Source: Hippophae tibetana (Eukaryota; Streptophyta; Magnoliopsida; Rosales; Elaeagnaceae). Taken from it: DNA of 64,000 bases. The DNA is taken from contig CM072810.1 of assembly GCA_037013495.1 (NCBI GenBank), forward strand, positions 53,368,843 through 53,432,842. The letters are read 5' to 3'. The notes under the pieces are model-generated. The model did not search any database. It was not told the DNA's origin and saw only the letters and a list, made by a program, of their open reading frames with translations. Positions 53,563 through 64,000 of this stretch are shown here, piece by piece. Each line of letters starts with the position of its first letter. The stretch's first letter is position 1. The position numbers and the translations under genes were made by a program.

Positions 53563-55646
53563 GAACTGTCACCCTTAATCCTCGTTAAAAGATCACAACA
53601 AGTCACGTGGCTGTTACCCCCCGTGCACGACACAAGTCATTCAAAATGACACTTGGAAACAACATAGAAAGGTTACCCAAAACAACAAACCCCGGGATGG
53701 TACTTACCTCGGTTGCATCATTCCGTCTCTTGTAAATGAACTTCACCTCTAACTTGTGCTTTTATGGGATACAAATCGGAGATCATATTTTGATACAAAA
53801 CATAGGAAAATAGTTAATCCTTCCTTCCTAAATCTTAAGCTTTCAATACGGGACGCTTGAACTGTCACCCTTAATCCTCATTCAAAGCTCACAACAAGTC
53901 ACGAGGATGTTACCCCCCCGTGCACGACACAAGTCATTCTAAATGACACTTGGAAACAAGAAAGAAAGGTTACCCACAACAACGAACCTAGGGATGGTAC
54001 TTACCTCGGTTGCATCATTCTGTCTCTTGTAAGCGAACTTCACCTCGAACTTGTGCTTTTATGGGATACAAATTCGGAGATCATGTTTTGATACCAAACA
54101 TAGGAAAATAGCTAATCCTTCCTTCCTAAAGCTTAAGCTTTCAATACGGGACGCTTGAGCTGTCACCCTTAATCCTCGTTCAAAGCTAACAACAAGTCAC
54201 GAGGATATTACCCCCCCGTGCACGACACAAGTCATTCTAAATGACACTTGGAAACAACAAAGAAAGGTTACCCACAACAACGAACCCAGGGATGGTACTT
54301 ACCTCGGTTGCATCATTCCGTCTCTTGTAAGCGAACTTCACCTCGAACTTGTGCTTTTATGGGATACAAATTCGGAGATCATGTTTTGATAACAAATATA
54401 GGGAAAATAGCTAATCCTTCCTTCCTAAATCTTAAGCTTTCAATACGGGACGCTTGAACTGTCACCCTTAATCCTCATTCAAAGCTCACAACAAGTCACG
54501 AGGATGTTACCCCCCCGTGCACGACACAAGTCATTCTAAATGACACTTGGAAACAACAAAGAAAGGTTACCCACAACAACGAACCCAGGGATGGTACTTA
54601 CCTCGGTTGCATCATTCTGTCTCTTGTAAGCGAACTTCACCTCGAACTTGTGCTTTTATGGGATACAAATTCGGAGATCATGTTTTGATAACAAATATAG
54701 GGAAAATAGCTAATCCTTACTTCCTAAAGCTTAAGCTTCCCATACGGGACGCTTGAACTGTCACCCTTAATCCTCGTTCAAAGATCACAACAAGTCACGA
54801 GGCTGTTACCCCCCGTGCACGACACAAGTCATTCTAAATGACACTTGGAAACAACATAGAAAGTTTACCGACAACAACGAACCCAGGGATGCTACTTACC
54901 TCGGTTGCATCATTCCGTCTCTTGTAAGCGAACTTCACCTCTGAGTTGTACTTTTATGGGATACAAATCGGAGATCATATTTTGATACCAAACATAGGAA
55001 AATAGCTAATCCTTCCTTCCTAAAGCTTAAGCTTTCAATACGGGACGCTTGAGCTGTCACCCTTAATCCTCGTTCAAAGCTCACAACAAGTCACGAGGAT
55101 GTGACCCCCCCGTGCACGACACAAGTCATTCTAAATGACACTTGGAAACAACATAGAAAGGTTACCCACAACAACAAACCCAGGGATGCATACTTACCTC
55201 GATTGCATCATTCTGTCTCTTGTAAGCTAACTTCACCTCGAACTTGTGCTTTTATGGGATACAAATTCGGAGATCATGTTTTGATAACAAATATAGGAAA
55301 AATAGCTAATCCTTCCTTCCTAAAGCTTAAGCGTCCCATACAGGACGCTTGAACTGTCACCCTTAATCCTCGTTCAAAGATCACAACAAGTCACGAGGCT
55401 GTTCCCCCCCGTGCACGACACAAGTCATTCTAAATGACACTTGGAAACAACATAGAAAGGTTACCCACAACAACAAACCCAGGGATGGTACTTACCTCGG
55501 TTGCATCATTCCGTCTCTTGTAAGCGAACTTCACCTCTAACTTGTGCTTTTATGGGATACAAATCGGAGATCATATTTTGATACCAAACATAGGAAAATA
55601 GTTAATCCTTCCTTTCTAAAGCTTAAGCTTTCCATGCGGGACGCTT

Positions 55647-55944
55647 GAACTGTCACCCTTAATCCTCGTTCAAAGATCACAACAAGTCACGAGGCTGTTA
55701 CCCCCGTGCACGACACAAGTCATTCTAAATGACACTTGGAAACAACATAGAAAGGTTACCCACAACAACAAACCCAGGGATGCATACTTACCTCGGTTGC
55801 ATCATTCTGTCTCTTGTAAGCTAACTTCACCTCGAACTTGTGCTTTTATGGGATACAAATTCGGAGATCATGTTTTGATAACAAATATAGGAAAAATAGC
55901 TAATCCTTCCTTCCTAAAGCTTAAGCTTCCCATACAGGACGCTT
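55647..55944 (+). repeat. Hybrid monomer
   Basis: The head, with AGATC and GCTGTTACCCCC, is the type that elsewhere (56241, 61007) leads into AACCCCGGG and GTAAATGAAC. Here it leads into GGGATGCATAC, TTCTGTC, TAAGCTAAC and CCCATACAGG, the centre and tail of the type at 55051. The same hybrid recurs at 57433, so it was copied after it formed. Confidence 0.75.
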
Positions 55945-57134
55945 GAACTGTCACCCTTAATCCTCGTTCAAAGATCACAACAAGTCACGAGGCTGTTCCC
56001 CCCCGTGCACGACACAAGTCATTCTAAATGACACTTGGAAACAACATAGAAAGGTTACCCACAACAACAAACCCAGGGATGGTACTTACCTCGGTTGCAT
56101 CATTCCGTCTCTTGTAAGCGAACTTCACCTCTAACTTGTGCTTTTATGGGATACAAATCGGAGATCATATTTTGATACCAAACATAGGAAAATAGTTAAT
56201 CCTTCCTTTCTAAAGCTTAAGCTTTCCATGCGGGACGCTTGAACTGTCACCCTTAATCCTCGTTCAAAGATCACAACAAGTCACGAGGCTGTTACCCCCC
56301 GTGCACGACACAAGTCATTCTAAATGACACTTGGAAACAACATAGAAAGGTTACCCACAACAACAAACCCCGGGATGGTACTTACCTCGGTTGCATCATT
56401 CCGTCTCTTGTAAATGAACTTCACCTCTAACTTGTGCTTTTATGGGATACAAATCGGAGATCATATTTTGATACCAAACATAGGAAAATAGTTAATCCTT
56501 CCTTCCTAAATCTTAAGTTTTCAATACGGGACGCTTGAACTGTCACCCTTAATCCTCATTGAAAGCTCACAACAAGTCACGAGGATGTTACCCCCCCTTG
56601 CCCGACACAAGTCATTCTAAATGACACATGGAAACAACAAAGAAAGGTTACCCACAACAACGAACCCAGGGATGGTACTTACCTCGGTTGTATCATTCCG
56701 TCTCTTGTAAGCGAACTTCACCTCGAACTTGTGCTTTTATGGGATACAAATTCGGAGATCATGTTTTGATAACAAATATAGGGAAAATAGCTAATCCTTA
56801 CTTCCTAAAGCTTAAGCTTCCCATACGGGACGCTTGAACTGTCACCCTTAATCCTCGTTCAAAGATCACAACAAGTCACGAGGCTGTTACCCCCCGTGCA
56901 CGACACAAGTCATTCTAAATGACACTTGGAAACAACATAGAAAGGTTACCCACAACAACAAACCCAGGGATGCATACTTACCTCGATTGCATCATTCTGT
57001 CTCTTGTAAGCTAACTTCACCTCGAACCTGTGCTTTTATGGGATACAAATTCGGAGATCATGTTTTGATAACAAATATAGGAAAAATAGCTAATCCTTCC
57101 TTCCTAAAGCTTAAGCGTCCCATACAGGACGCTT

Positions 57135-57432
57135 GAACTGTCACCCTTAATCCTCGTTCAAAGATCACAACAAGTCACGAGGCTGTTCCCCCCCGTGCAC
57201 GACACAAGTCATTCTAAATGACACTTGGAAACAACATAGAAAGGTTACCCACAACAACAAACCCAGGGATGGTACTTACCTCGGTTGCATCATTCCGTCT
57301 CTTGTAAGCGAACTTCACCTCTAACTTGTGCTTTTATGGGATACAAATTCAGAGATCATGTTTTGATAACAAATATAGGGAATATAGCTAATCCTTACTT
57401 CCTAAAGCTTAAGCTTTCCATGCGGGACGCTT
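57135..57432 (+). repeat. Monomer with an internal conversion-like tract
   Basis: The outer parts match the type at 57732 and 60711: GCTGTTCCCCC, TTCCGTC, CTCTAACTTG, and the tail AAGCTTTCCATGCGGG. About 57348-57402 inside it is a different type, with AAATTC, GATAACAAATATAGGG and CCTTACTTCC. A private GAATATAG is also present. A replaced patch of about 55 bp flanked on both sides by the same parent is what short-tract gene conversion would leave. Confidence 0.75.
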
Positions 57433-57731
57433 GAACTGTCACCCTTAATCCTCGTTCAAAGATCACAACAAGTCACGAGGCTGTTACCCCCCGTGCACGA
57501 CACAAGTCATTCTAAATGACACTTGGAAACAACATAGAAAGGTTACCCACAACAACAAACCCAGGGATGCATACTTACCTCGGTTGCATCATTCTGTCTC
57601 TTGTAAGCTAACTTCACCTCGAACTTGTGCTTTTATGGGATACAAATTCGGAGATCATGTTTTGATAACAAATATAGGAAAAATAGCTAATCCTTCCTTC
57701 CTAAAGCTTAAGCTTCCCATACAGGACGCTT

Positions 57732-60710
57732 GAACTGTCACCCTTAATCCTCGTTCAAAGATCACAACAAGTCACGAGGCTGTTCCCCCCCGTGCACGAC
57801 ACAAGTCATTCTAAATGACACTTGGAAACAACATAGAAAGGTTACCCACAACAACAAACCCAGGGATGGTACTTACCTCGGTTGCATCATTCCGTCTCTT
57901 GTAAGCGAACTTCACCTCTAACTTGTGCTTTTATGGGATACAAATCGGAGATCATATTTTGATACCAAACATAGGAAAATAGTTAATCCTTCCTTTCTAA
58001 AGCTTAAGCTTTCCATGCGGGACGCTTGAACTGTCACCCTTAATCCTCGTTCAAAGATCACAACAAGTCACGAGGCTGTTACCCCCCGTGCACGACACAA
58101 GTCATTCTAAATGACACTTGGAAACAACATAGAAAGGTTACCCACAACAACAAACCCCGGGATGGTACTTACCTCGGTTGCATCATTCCGTCTCTTGTAA
58201 ATGAACTTCACCTCTAACTTGTGCTTTTATGGGATACAAATCGGAGATCATATTTTGATACCAAACATAGGAAAATAGTTAATCCTTCCTTCCTAAATCT
58301 TAAGTTTTCAATACGGGACGCTTGAACTGTCACCCTTAATCCTCATTGAAAGCTCACAACAAGTCACGAGGATGTTACCCCCCCTTGCCCGACACAAGTC
58401 ATTCTAAATGACACATGGAAACAACAAAGAAAGGTTACCCACAACAATGAACCCAGGGATGGTACTTACCTCGGTTGTATCATTCCGTCTCTTGTAAGCG
58501 AACTTCACCTCGAACTTGTGCTTTTATGGGATACAAATTCGGAGATCATGTTTTGATAACAAATATAGGGAAAATAGCTAATCCTTACTTCCTAAAGCTT
58601 AAGCTTCCCATACGGGACGCTTGAACTGTCACCCTTAATCCTCGTTCAAAGCTCACAACAAGTCACGAGGATGTTACCACCCCGTGCACGACACAAGTCA
58701 TTCTAAATGACACTTAGAAACAACAAGGAAAGGTTACCCACAACAACAAACCCAGGGATGGTACTTACCTCGGTTGCATCATTCCGTCTCTTGTAAGCGA
58801 ACTTCACCTCTGAGTTGTACTTTTATGGGATACAAATCGGAGATCATGTTTTGATACCAAACATAGGAAAATAGCTAATCCTTCCTTCCTTTTAGCTTAA
58901 GCTTTCAATACGGGACGCTTGAGCAGTCACCCTTAATCCTCGTTCAAAGCTCACAACAAGTCACGAGGATGTTACCCCCCCGTGCACGACACAAGTCATT
59001 CTAAATGACACTTGGAAACAACATAGAAAGGTTACCCACAACAACAAACCCAGGGATGGATACTTACCTCGGTTGCATCATTCAGTCTCTTGTAAGCTAA
59101 CTTCACCTCGAACTTGTGCTTTTATGGGATACAAATTCAGAGATCATGTTTTGATAACAAATATAGGAAAAATAGCTAATCCTTCCTTCCTAAAGCTTAA
59201 GCTTCCCATACAGGACGCTTGAACTGTCACCCTTAATCCTCGTTAAAAGATCACAACAAGTCACGTGGCTGTTACCCCCCGTGCACGACACAAGTCATTC
59301 AAAATGACACTTGGAAACAACATAGAAAGGTTACCCAAAACAACAAACCCCGGGATGGTACTTACCTCGGTTGCATCATTCCGTCTCTTGTAAATGAACT
59401 TCACCTCTAACTTGTGCTTTTATGGGATACAAATCGGAGATCATATTTTGATACCAAACATAGGAAAATAGTTAATCCTTCCTTCCTAAAGCTTAAGCTT
59501 TCAATACGGGACGCTTGAACTGTCACCCTTAATCCTCATTCAAAGCTCACAACAAGTCACGAGGATGTTACCCCCCCGTGCACGACACAAGTCATTCTAA
59601 ATGACACTTGGAAACAACAAAGAAAGGTTACCCACAACAACGAACCCAGGGATGGTACTTACCTCGGTTGCATCATTCCGTCTCTTGTAAGCGAACTTCA
59701 CCTCGAACTTGTGCTTTTATGGGATACAAATTCGGAGATCATGTTTTGATAACAAATATAGGGAAAATAGCTAATCCTTCCTTCCTAAATCTTAAGCTTT
59801 CAATACGGGACGCTTGAACTGTCACCCTTAATCCTCATTCAAAGCTCACAACAAGTCACGAGGATGTTACCCCCCCGTGCACGACACAAGTCATTCTAAA
59901 TGACACTTGGAAACAACAAAGAAAGGTTACCCACAACAACGAACCCAGGGATGGTACTTACCTCGGTTGCATCATTCTGTCTCTTGTAAGCGAACTTCAC
60001 CTCGAACTTGTGCTTTTATGGGATACAAATTCGGAGATCATGTTTTGATAACAAATATAGGGAAAATAGCTAATCCTTACTTCCTAAAGCTTAAGCTTCC
60101 CATACGGGACGCTTGAACTGTCACCCTTAATCCTCGTTCAAAGATCACAACAAGTCACGAGGCTGTTACCCCCCGTGCACGACACAAGTCATTCTAAATG
60201 ACACTTGGAAACAACATAGAAAGTTTACCCACAACAACGAACCCAGGGATGCTACTTACCTCGGTTGCATCATTCCGTCTCTTGTAAGCGAACTTCACCT
60301 CTGAGTTGTACTTTTATGGGATACAAATCGGAGATCATATTTTGATACCAAACATAGGAAAATAGCTAATCCTTCCTTCCTAAAGCTTAAGCTTTCAATA
60401 CGGGACGCTTGAGCTGTCACCCTTAATCCTCGTTCAAAGCTCACAACAAGTCACGAGGATGTGACCCCCCCGTGCACGACACAAGTCATTCTAAATGACA
60501 CTTGGAAACAACATAGAAAGGTTACCCACAACAACAAACCCAGGGATGCATACTTACCTCGGTTGCATCATTCTGTCTCTTGTAAGCTAACTTCACCTCG
60601 AACTTGTGCTTTTATGGGATACAAATTCGGAGATCATGTTTTGATAACAAATATAGGAAAAATAGCTAATCCTTCCTTCCTAAAGCTTAAGCTTCCCATA
60701 CAGGACGCTT
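57732..60710 (+). repeat. 10-monomer higher-order unit, copy 1 (2979 bp)
   Basis: Ten monomers starting at 57732, 58028, 58324, 58623, 58921, 59221, 59517, 59816, 60115 and 60411. Ordered marks are CTTAAGTTTTC (58300), CCTTGCCCGAC (58383), CTTCCTTTTAGC (58883), GAGCAGTCACC (58921), CACGTGGCTG (59262), GAAAGTTTACC (60220) and GATGTGACCCC (60459). A private ACAATGAACCC occurs at 58444. The order repeats in the next 2979 bp. Confidence 0.9.
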
Positions 60711-63689
60711 GAACTGTCACCCTTAATCCTCGTTCAAAGATCACAACAAGTCACGAGGCTGTTCCCCCCCGTGCACGACACAAGTCATTCTAAATGACAC
60801 TTGGAAACAACATAGAAAGGTTACCCACAACAACAAACCCAGGGATGGTACTTACCTCGGTTGCATCATTCCGTCTCTTGTAAGCGAACTTCACCTCTAA
60901 CTTGTGCTTTTATGGGATACAAATCGGAGATCATATTTTGATACCAAACATAGGAAAATAGTTAATCCTTCCTTTCTAAAGCTTAAGCTTTCCATGCGGG
61001 ACGCTTGAACTGTCACCCTTAATCCTCGTTCAAAGATCACAACAAGTCACGAGGCTGTTACCCCCCGTGCACGACACAAGTCATTCTAAATGACACTTGG
61101 AAACAACATAGAAAGGTTACCCACAACAACAAACCCCGGGATGGTACTTACCTCGGTTGCATCATTCCGTCTCTTGTAAATGAACTTCACCTCTAACTTG
61201 TGCTTTTATGGGATACAAATCGGAGATCATATTTTGATACCAAACATAGGAAAATAGTTAATCATTCCTTCCTAAATCTTAAGTTTTCAATACGGGACGC
61301 TTGAACTGTCACCCTTAATCCTCATTGAAAGCTCACAACAAGTCACGAGGATGTTACCCCCCCTTGCCCGACACAAGTCATTCTAAATGACACATGGAAA
61401 CAACAAAGAAAGGTTACCCACAACAACGAACCCAGGGATGGTACTTACCTCGGTTGTATCATTCCGTCTCTTGTAAGCGAACTTCACCTCGAACTTGTGC
61501 TTTTATGGGATACAAATTCGGAGATCATGTTTTGATAACAAATATAGGGAAAATAGCTAATCCTTACTTCCTAAAGCTTAAGCTTCCCATACGGGACGCT
61601 TGAACTGTCACCCTTAATCCTCGTTCAAAGCTCACAACAAGTCACGAGGATGTTACCCCCCCGTGCACGACACAAGTCATTCTAAATGACACTTAGAAAC
61701 AACAAGGAAAGGTTACCCACAACAACAAACCCAGGGATGGTACTTACCTCGGTTGCATCATTCCGTCTCTTGTAAGCGAACTTCACCTCTGAGTTGTACT
61801 TTTATGGGATACAAATCGGAGATCATGTTTTGATACCAAACATAGGAAAATAGCTAATCCTTCCTTCCTTTTAGCTTAAGCTTTCAATACGGGACGCTTG
61901 AGCAGTCACCCTTAATCCTCGTTCAAAGCTCACAACAAGTCACGAGGATGTTACCCCCCCGTGCACGACACAAGTCATTCTAAATGACACTTGGAAACAA
62001 CATAGAAAGGTTACCCACAACAACAAACCCAGGGATGGATACTTACCTCGGTTGCATCATTCAGTCTCTTGTAAGCTAACTTCACCTCGAACTTGTGCTT
62101 TTATGGGATACAAATTCAGAGATCATGTTTTGATAACAAATATAGGAAAAATAGCTAATCCTTCCTTCCTAAAGCTTAAGCTTCCCATACAGGACGCTTG
62201 AACTGTCACCCTTAATCCTCGTTAAAAGATCACAACAAGTCACGTGGCTGTTACCCCCCGTGCACGACACAAGTCATTCAAAATGACACTTGGAAACAAC
62301 ATAGAAAGGTTACCCAAAACAACAAACCCCGGGATGGTACTTACCTCGGTTGCATCATTCCGTCTCTTGTAAATGAACTTCACCTCTAACTTGTGCTTTT
62401 ATGGGATACAAATCGGAGATCATATTTTGATACCAAACATAGGAAAATAGTTAATCCTTCCTTCCTAAATCTTAAGCTTTCAATACTGGACGCTTGAACT
62501 GTCACCCTTAATCCTCATTCAAAGCTCACAACAAGTCACGAGGATGTTACCCCCCCCGTGCACGACACAAGTAATTCTAAATGACACTTGGAAACAACAA
62601 AGAAAGGTTACCCACAACAACGAACCCAGGGATGGTACTTACCTCGGTTGCATCATTCTGTCTCTTGTAAGCGAACTTCACCTCGAACTTGTGCTTTTAT
62701 GGGATACAAATTCGGAGATCATGTTTTGATAACAAATATAGGGAAAATAGCTAATCCTTACTTCCTAAAGCTTAAGCTTCCCATACGGGACGCTTGAACT
62801 GTCACCCTTAATCCTCGTTCAAAGATCACAACAAGTCACGAGGCTGTTACCCCCCGTGCACGACACAAGTCATTCTAAATGACACTTGGAAACAACAAAG
62901 AAAGGTTACCCACAACAACGAACCCAGGGATGGTACTTACCTCGGTTGCATCATTCTGTCTCTTGTAAGCGAACTTCACCTCGAACTTGTGCTTTTATGG
63001 GATACAAATTCGGAGATCATGTTTTGATAACAAATATAGGGAAAATAGCTAATCCTTACTTCCTAAAGCTTAAGCTTCCCATACGGGACGCTTGAACTGT
63101 CACCCTTAATCCTCGTTCAAAGATCACAACAAGTCACGAGGCTGTTACCCCCCGTGCACGACACAAGTCATTCTAAATGACACTTGGAAACAACATAGAA
63201 AGTTTACCCACAACAACGAACCCAGGGATGCTACTTACCTCGGTTGCATCATTCCGTCTCTTGTAAGCGAACTTCACCTCTGAGTTGTACTTTTATGGGA
63301 TACAAATCGGAGATCATATTTTGATACCAAACATAGGAAAATAGCTAATCCTTCCTTCCTAAAGCTTAAGCTTTCAATACGGGACGCTTGAGCTGTCACC
63401 CTTAATCCTCGTTCAAAGCTCACAACAAGTCACGAGGATGTGACCCCCCCGTGCACGACACAAGTCATTCTAAATGACACTTGGAAACAACATAGAAAGG
63501 TTACCCACAACAACAAACCCAGGGATGCATACTTACCTCGGTTGCATCATTCTGTCTCTTGTAAGCTAACTTCACCTCGAACTTGTGCTTTTATGGGATA
63601 CAAATTCGGAGATCATGTTTTGATAACAAATATAGGAAAAATAGCTAATCCTTCCTTCCTAAAGCTTAAGCTTCCCATACAGGACGCTT
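60711..63689 (+). repeat. 10-monomer higher-order unit, copy 2 (2979 bp)
   Basis: Monomers start at 61007, 61303, 61602, 61900, 62200, 62496, 62796, 63094 and 63390, and carry the ordered marks of copy 1 (61276, 61362, 61865, 61900, 62241, 63200, 63438). Differences are ATCATTCC at 61261, AATACTGG near 62483, GTAATTC at 62571 and a changed pair of monomers at 62496-63093. Confidence 0.9.
62796..63093 (+). repeat. Hybrid monomer replacing a copy-1 type
   Basis: The head (CTCGTTCAAAGATC, GCTGTTACC) is that of the next monomer type (60115, 63094). The rest (CAAAGAAAGG, TTCTGTC, ATAGGG, CCTTACTTCC, CCCATACGGG) is that of the preceding one (59816, 62496). The CTTCCTTCCTAAATC monomer seen at 59517 in copy 1 is absent from copy 2, so the total number stayed at ten. 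The switch falls between about 62855 and 62895. Confidence 0.75.
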
Positions 63690-64000
63690 GAACTGTCACC
63701 CTTAATCCTCGTTCAAAGATCACAACAAGTCACGAGGCTGTTCCCCCCCGTGCACGACACAAGTCATTCTAAATGACACTTGGAAACAACATAGAAAGGT
63801 TACCCACAACAACAAACCCAGGGATGGTACTTACCTCGGTTGCATCATTCCGTCTCTTGTAAGCGAACTTCACCTCTAACTTGTGCTTTTATGGGATACA
63901 AATCGGAGATCATATTTTGATACCAAACATAGGAAAATAGTTAATCCTTCCTTTCTAAAGCTTAAGCTTTCCATGCGGGACGCTTGAACTGTCACCCTTA
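63690..64000 (+). repeat. Start of a third 10-monomer unit
   Basis: The monomer at 63690 has GCTGTTCCCCC, CTCTAACTTG and the TTCCATGCGGG tail, exactly the type that opens the units at 57732 and 60711. Fifteen bases of the following monomer are present from 63986. The higher-order repeat therefore continues beyond the window. Confidence 0.85.

Larger units (their letters stand above)
52967..57731 (+). repeat. Junction-rich segment with 5-, 6- and 7-monomer duplications
   Basis: Sixteen monomers. 52967 matches 51476 (5 monomers, 1491 bp). 54157 onward matches 48496 (19 monomers, 5661 bp) and 59517 (18 monomers, 5360 bp). A 6-monomer duplication of about 1786 bp links about 55051-56835 with about 56836-58622, sharing CCTCGATTGC (55198, 56983), TTAAGCGTCCC (55327, 57112), CCTTGCCCGACAC (56597, 58383) and CTTAAGTTTTC (56513, 58300). 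Several monomers here are hybrids. Confidence 0.8.
1..64000. repeat. Tandem satellite array, ~297-bp monomer, 215 complete copies plus a 15-base stub
   Basis: The same monomer repeats head to tail across the whole window, always in one orientation. Starts read from the sequence include 1, 297, 594, 901, 1197, 1493, 1789, 2086, 2384, 2679, 2976, then for example 7436, 10406, 14272, 21107, 26161, 31531, 37194, 45520, 52967, 57732, 60711, 63690 and 63986. Unit length is almost always 295-300 bp, with one 307-bp unit. No interval departs from this spacing, so there is no insertion of a transposon or unique sequence larger than about 10 bp. Monomers fall into recurring types defined by linked substitutions and small indels. 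This is non-coding satellite DNA of a eukaryotic chromosome. Centromeric, pericentromeric or subtelomeric position cannot be told from the sequence. I do not recognise the family. Confidence 0.98.

Noticed and set aside
1-64000. CRISPR array
   Set aside because: The repeating unit is about 297 bp and similar throughout. There are no short repeats separated by unique spacers and no cas genes.
1-64000. Ribosomal intergenic spacer or tandem gene family
   Set aside because: No rRNA, tRNA or histone-like sequence occurs between or within units. The repeat is continuous with no coding part.
1-64000. CENP-B box or telomere repeat
   Set aside because: I searched by eye for the conserved TTCG....A..CGGG pattern and for TTTAGGG or TTAGGG runs and found none convincing on either strand.

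Overview
The whole window is one uninterrupted satellite DNA array. Choosing the phase so that each monomer begins at the g of GAACTG or GAGCTG (just after ...GACGCTT), I could walk 215 consecutive complete monomers from base 1 to 63985, with a 15-base stub of the next one at the end. All are in the same orientation. Monomers are 295-300 bp (mean about 297.6), with one of 307 bp. I see no protein-coding gene, tRNA, rRNA, CRISPR array, transposon insertion, telomere repeat or unique sequence anywhere. The longest open frames are about 60-86 codons, recur once per monomer, and are by-products of the repeat.

This is eukaryotic constitutive-heterochromatin sequence (centromeric, pericentromeric or subtelomeric). 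A monomer near 300 bp, roughly two nucleosome core lengths, would fit a plant and is also known in animals. I do not recognise the family and name no species.

Layout. (1) 1-7435: diverse monomers with partial 13-monomer and 15-monomer duplications. (2) 6900-20516: a near-perfect tandem duplication with a 6836-bp period (23 monomers), itself built of a 10-monomer and a 13-monomer block that share an opening monomer type. (3) 20517-26160: mixed types with short 3-monomer echoes. (4) 26161-37193: a 3-monomer higher-order repeat (about 893-898 bp), in places doubled to 6 monomers (about 1790 bp). (5) 37194-45519: 13-monomer (3868 bp) and 10-monomer (2974 bp) duplications whose templates switch near 43.4-43.7 kb. 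(6) 45520-57731: 7-monomer higher-order repeats (about 2083-2086 bp), then a 6-monomer duplication (about 1786 bp). (7) 57732-64000: a 10-monomer higher-order repeat (2979 bp), two copies plus the start of a third.

Each monomer carries a C-tract of variable length, a short perfect stem (GTCATT-CTA-AATGAC) and, in many, a 12-14 bp palindrome around AAGCTTAAGCTT. The array reads as a record of repeated unequal exchange and conversion: nested duplications of many sizes (3, 5, 6, 7, 10, 13, 15, 18, 23 monomers), with hybrid monomers at the joins. I found no multi-gene system; the interest lies in repeat architecture. All comparisons were made by eye on selected stretches, so 'identical' means no difference seen where checked.
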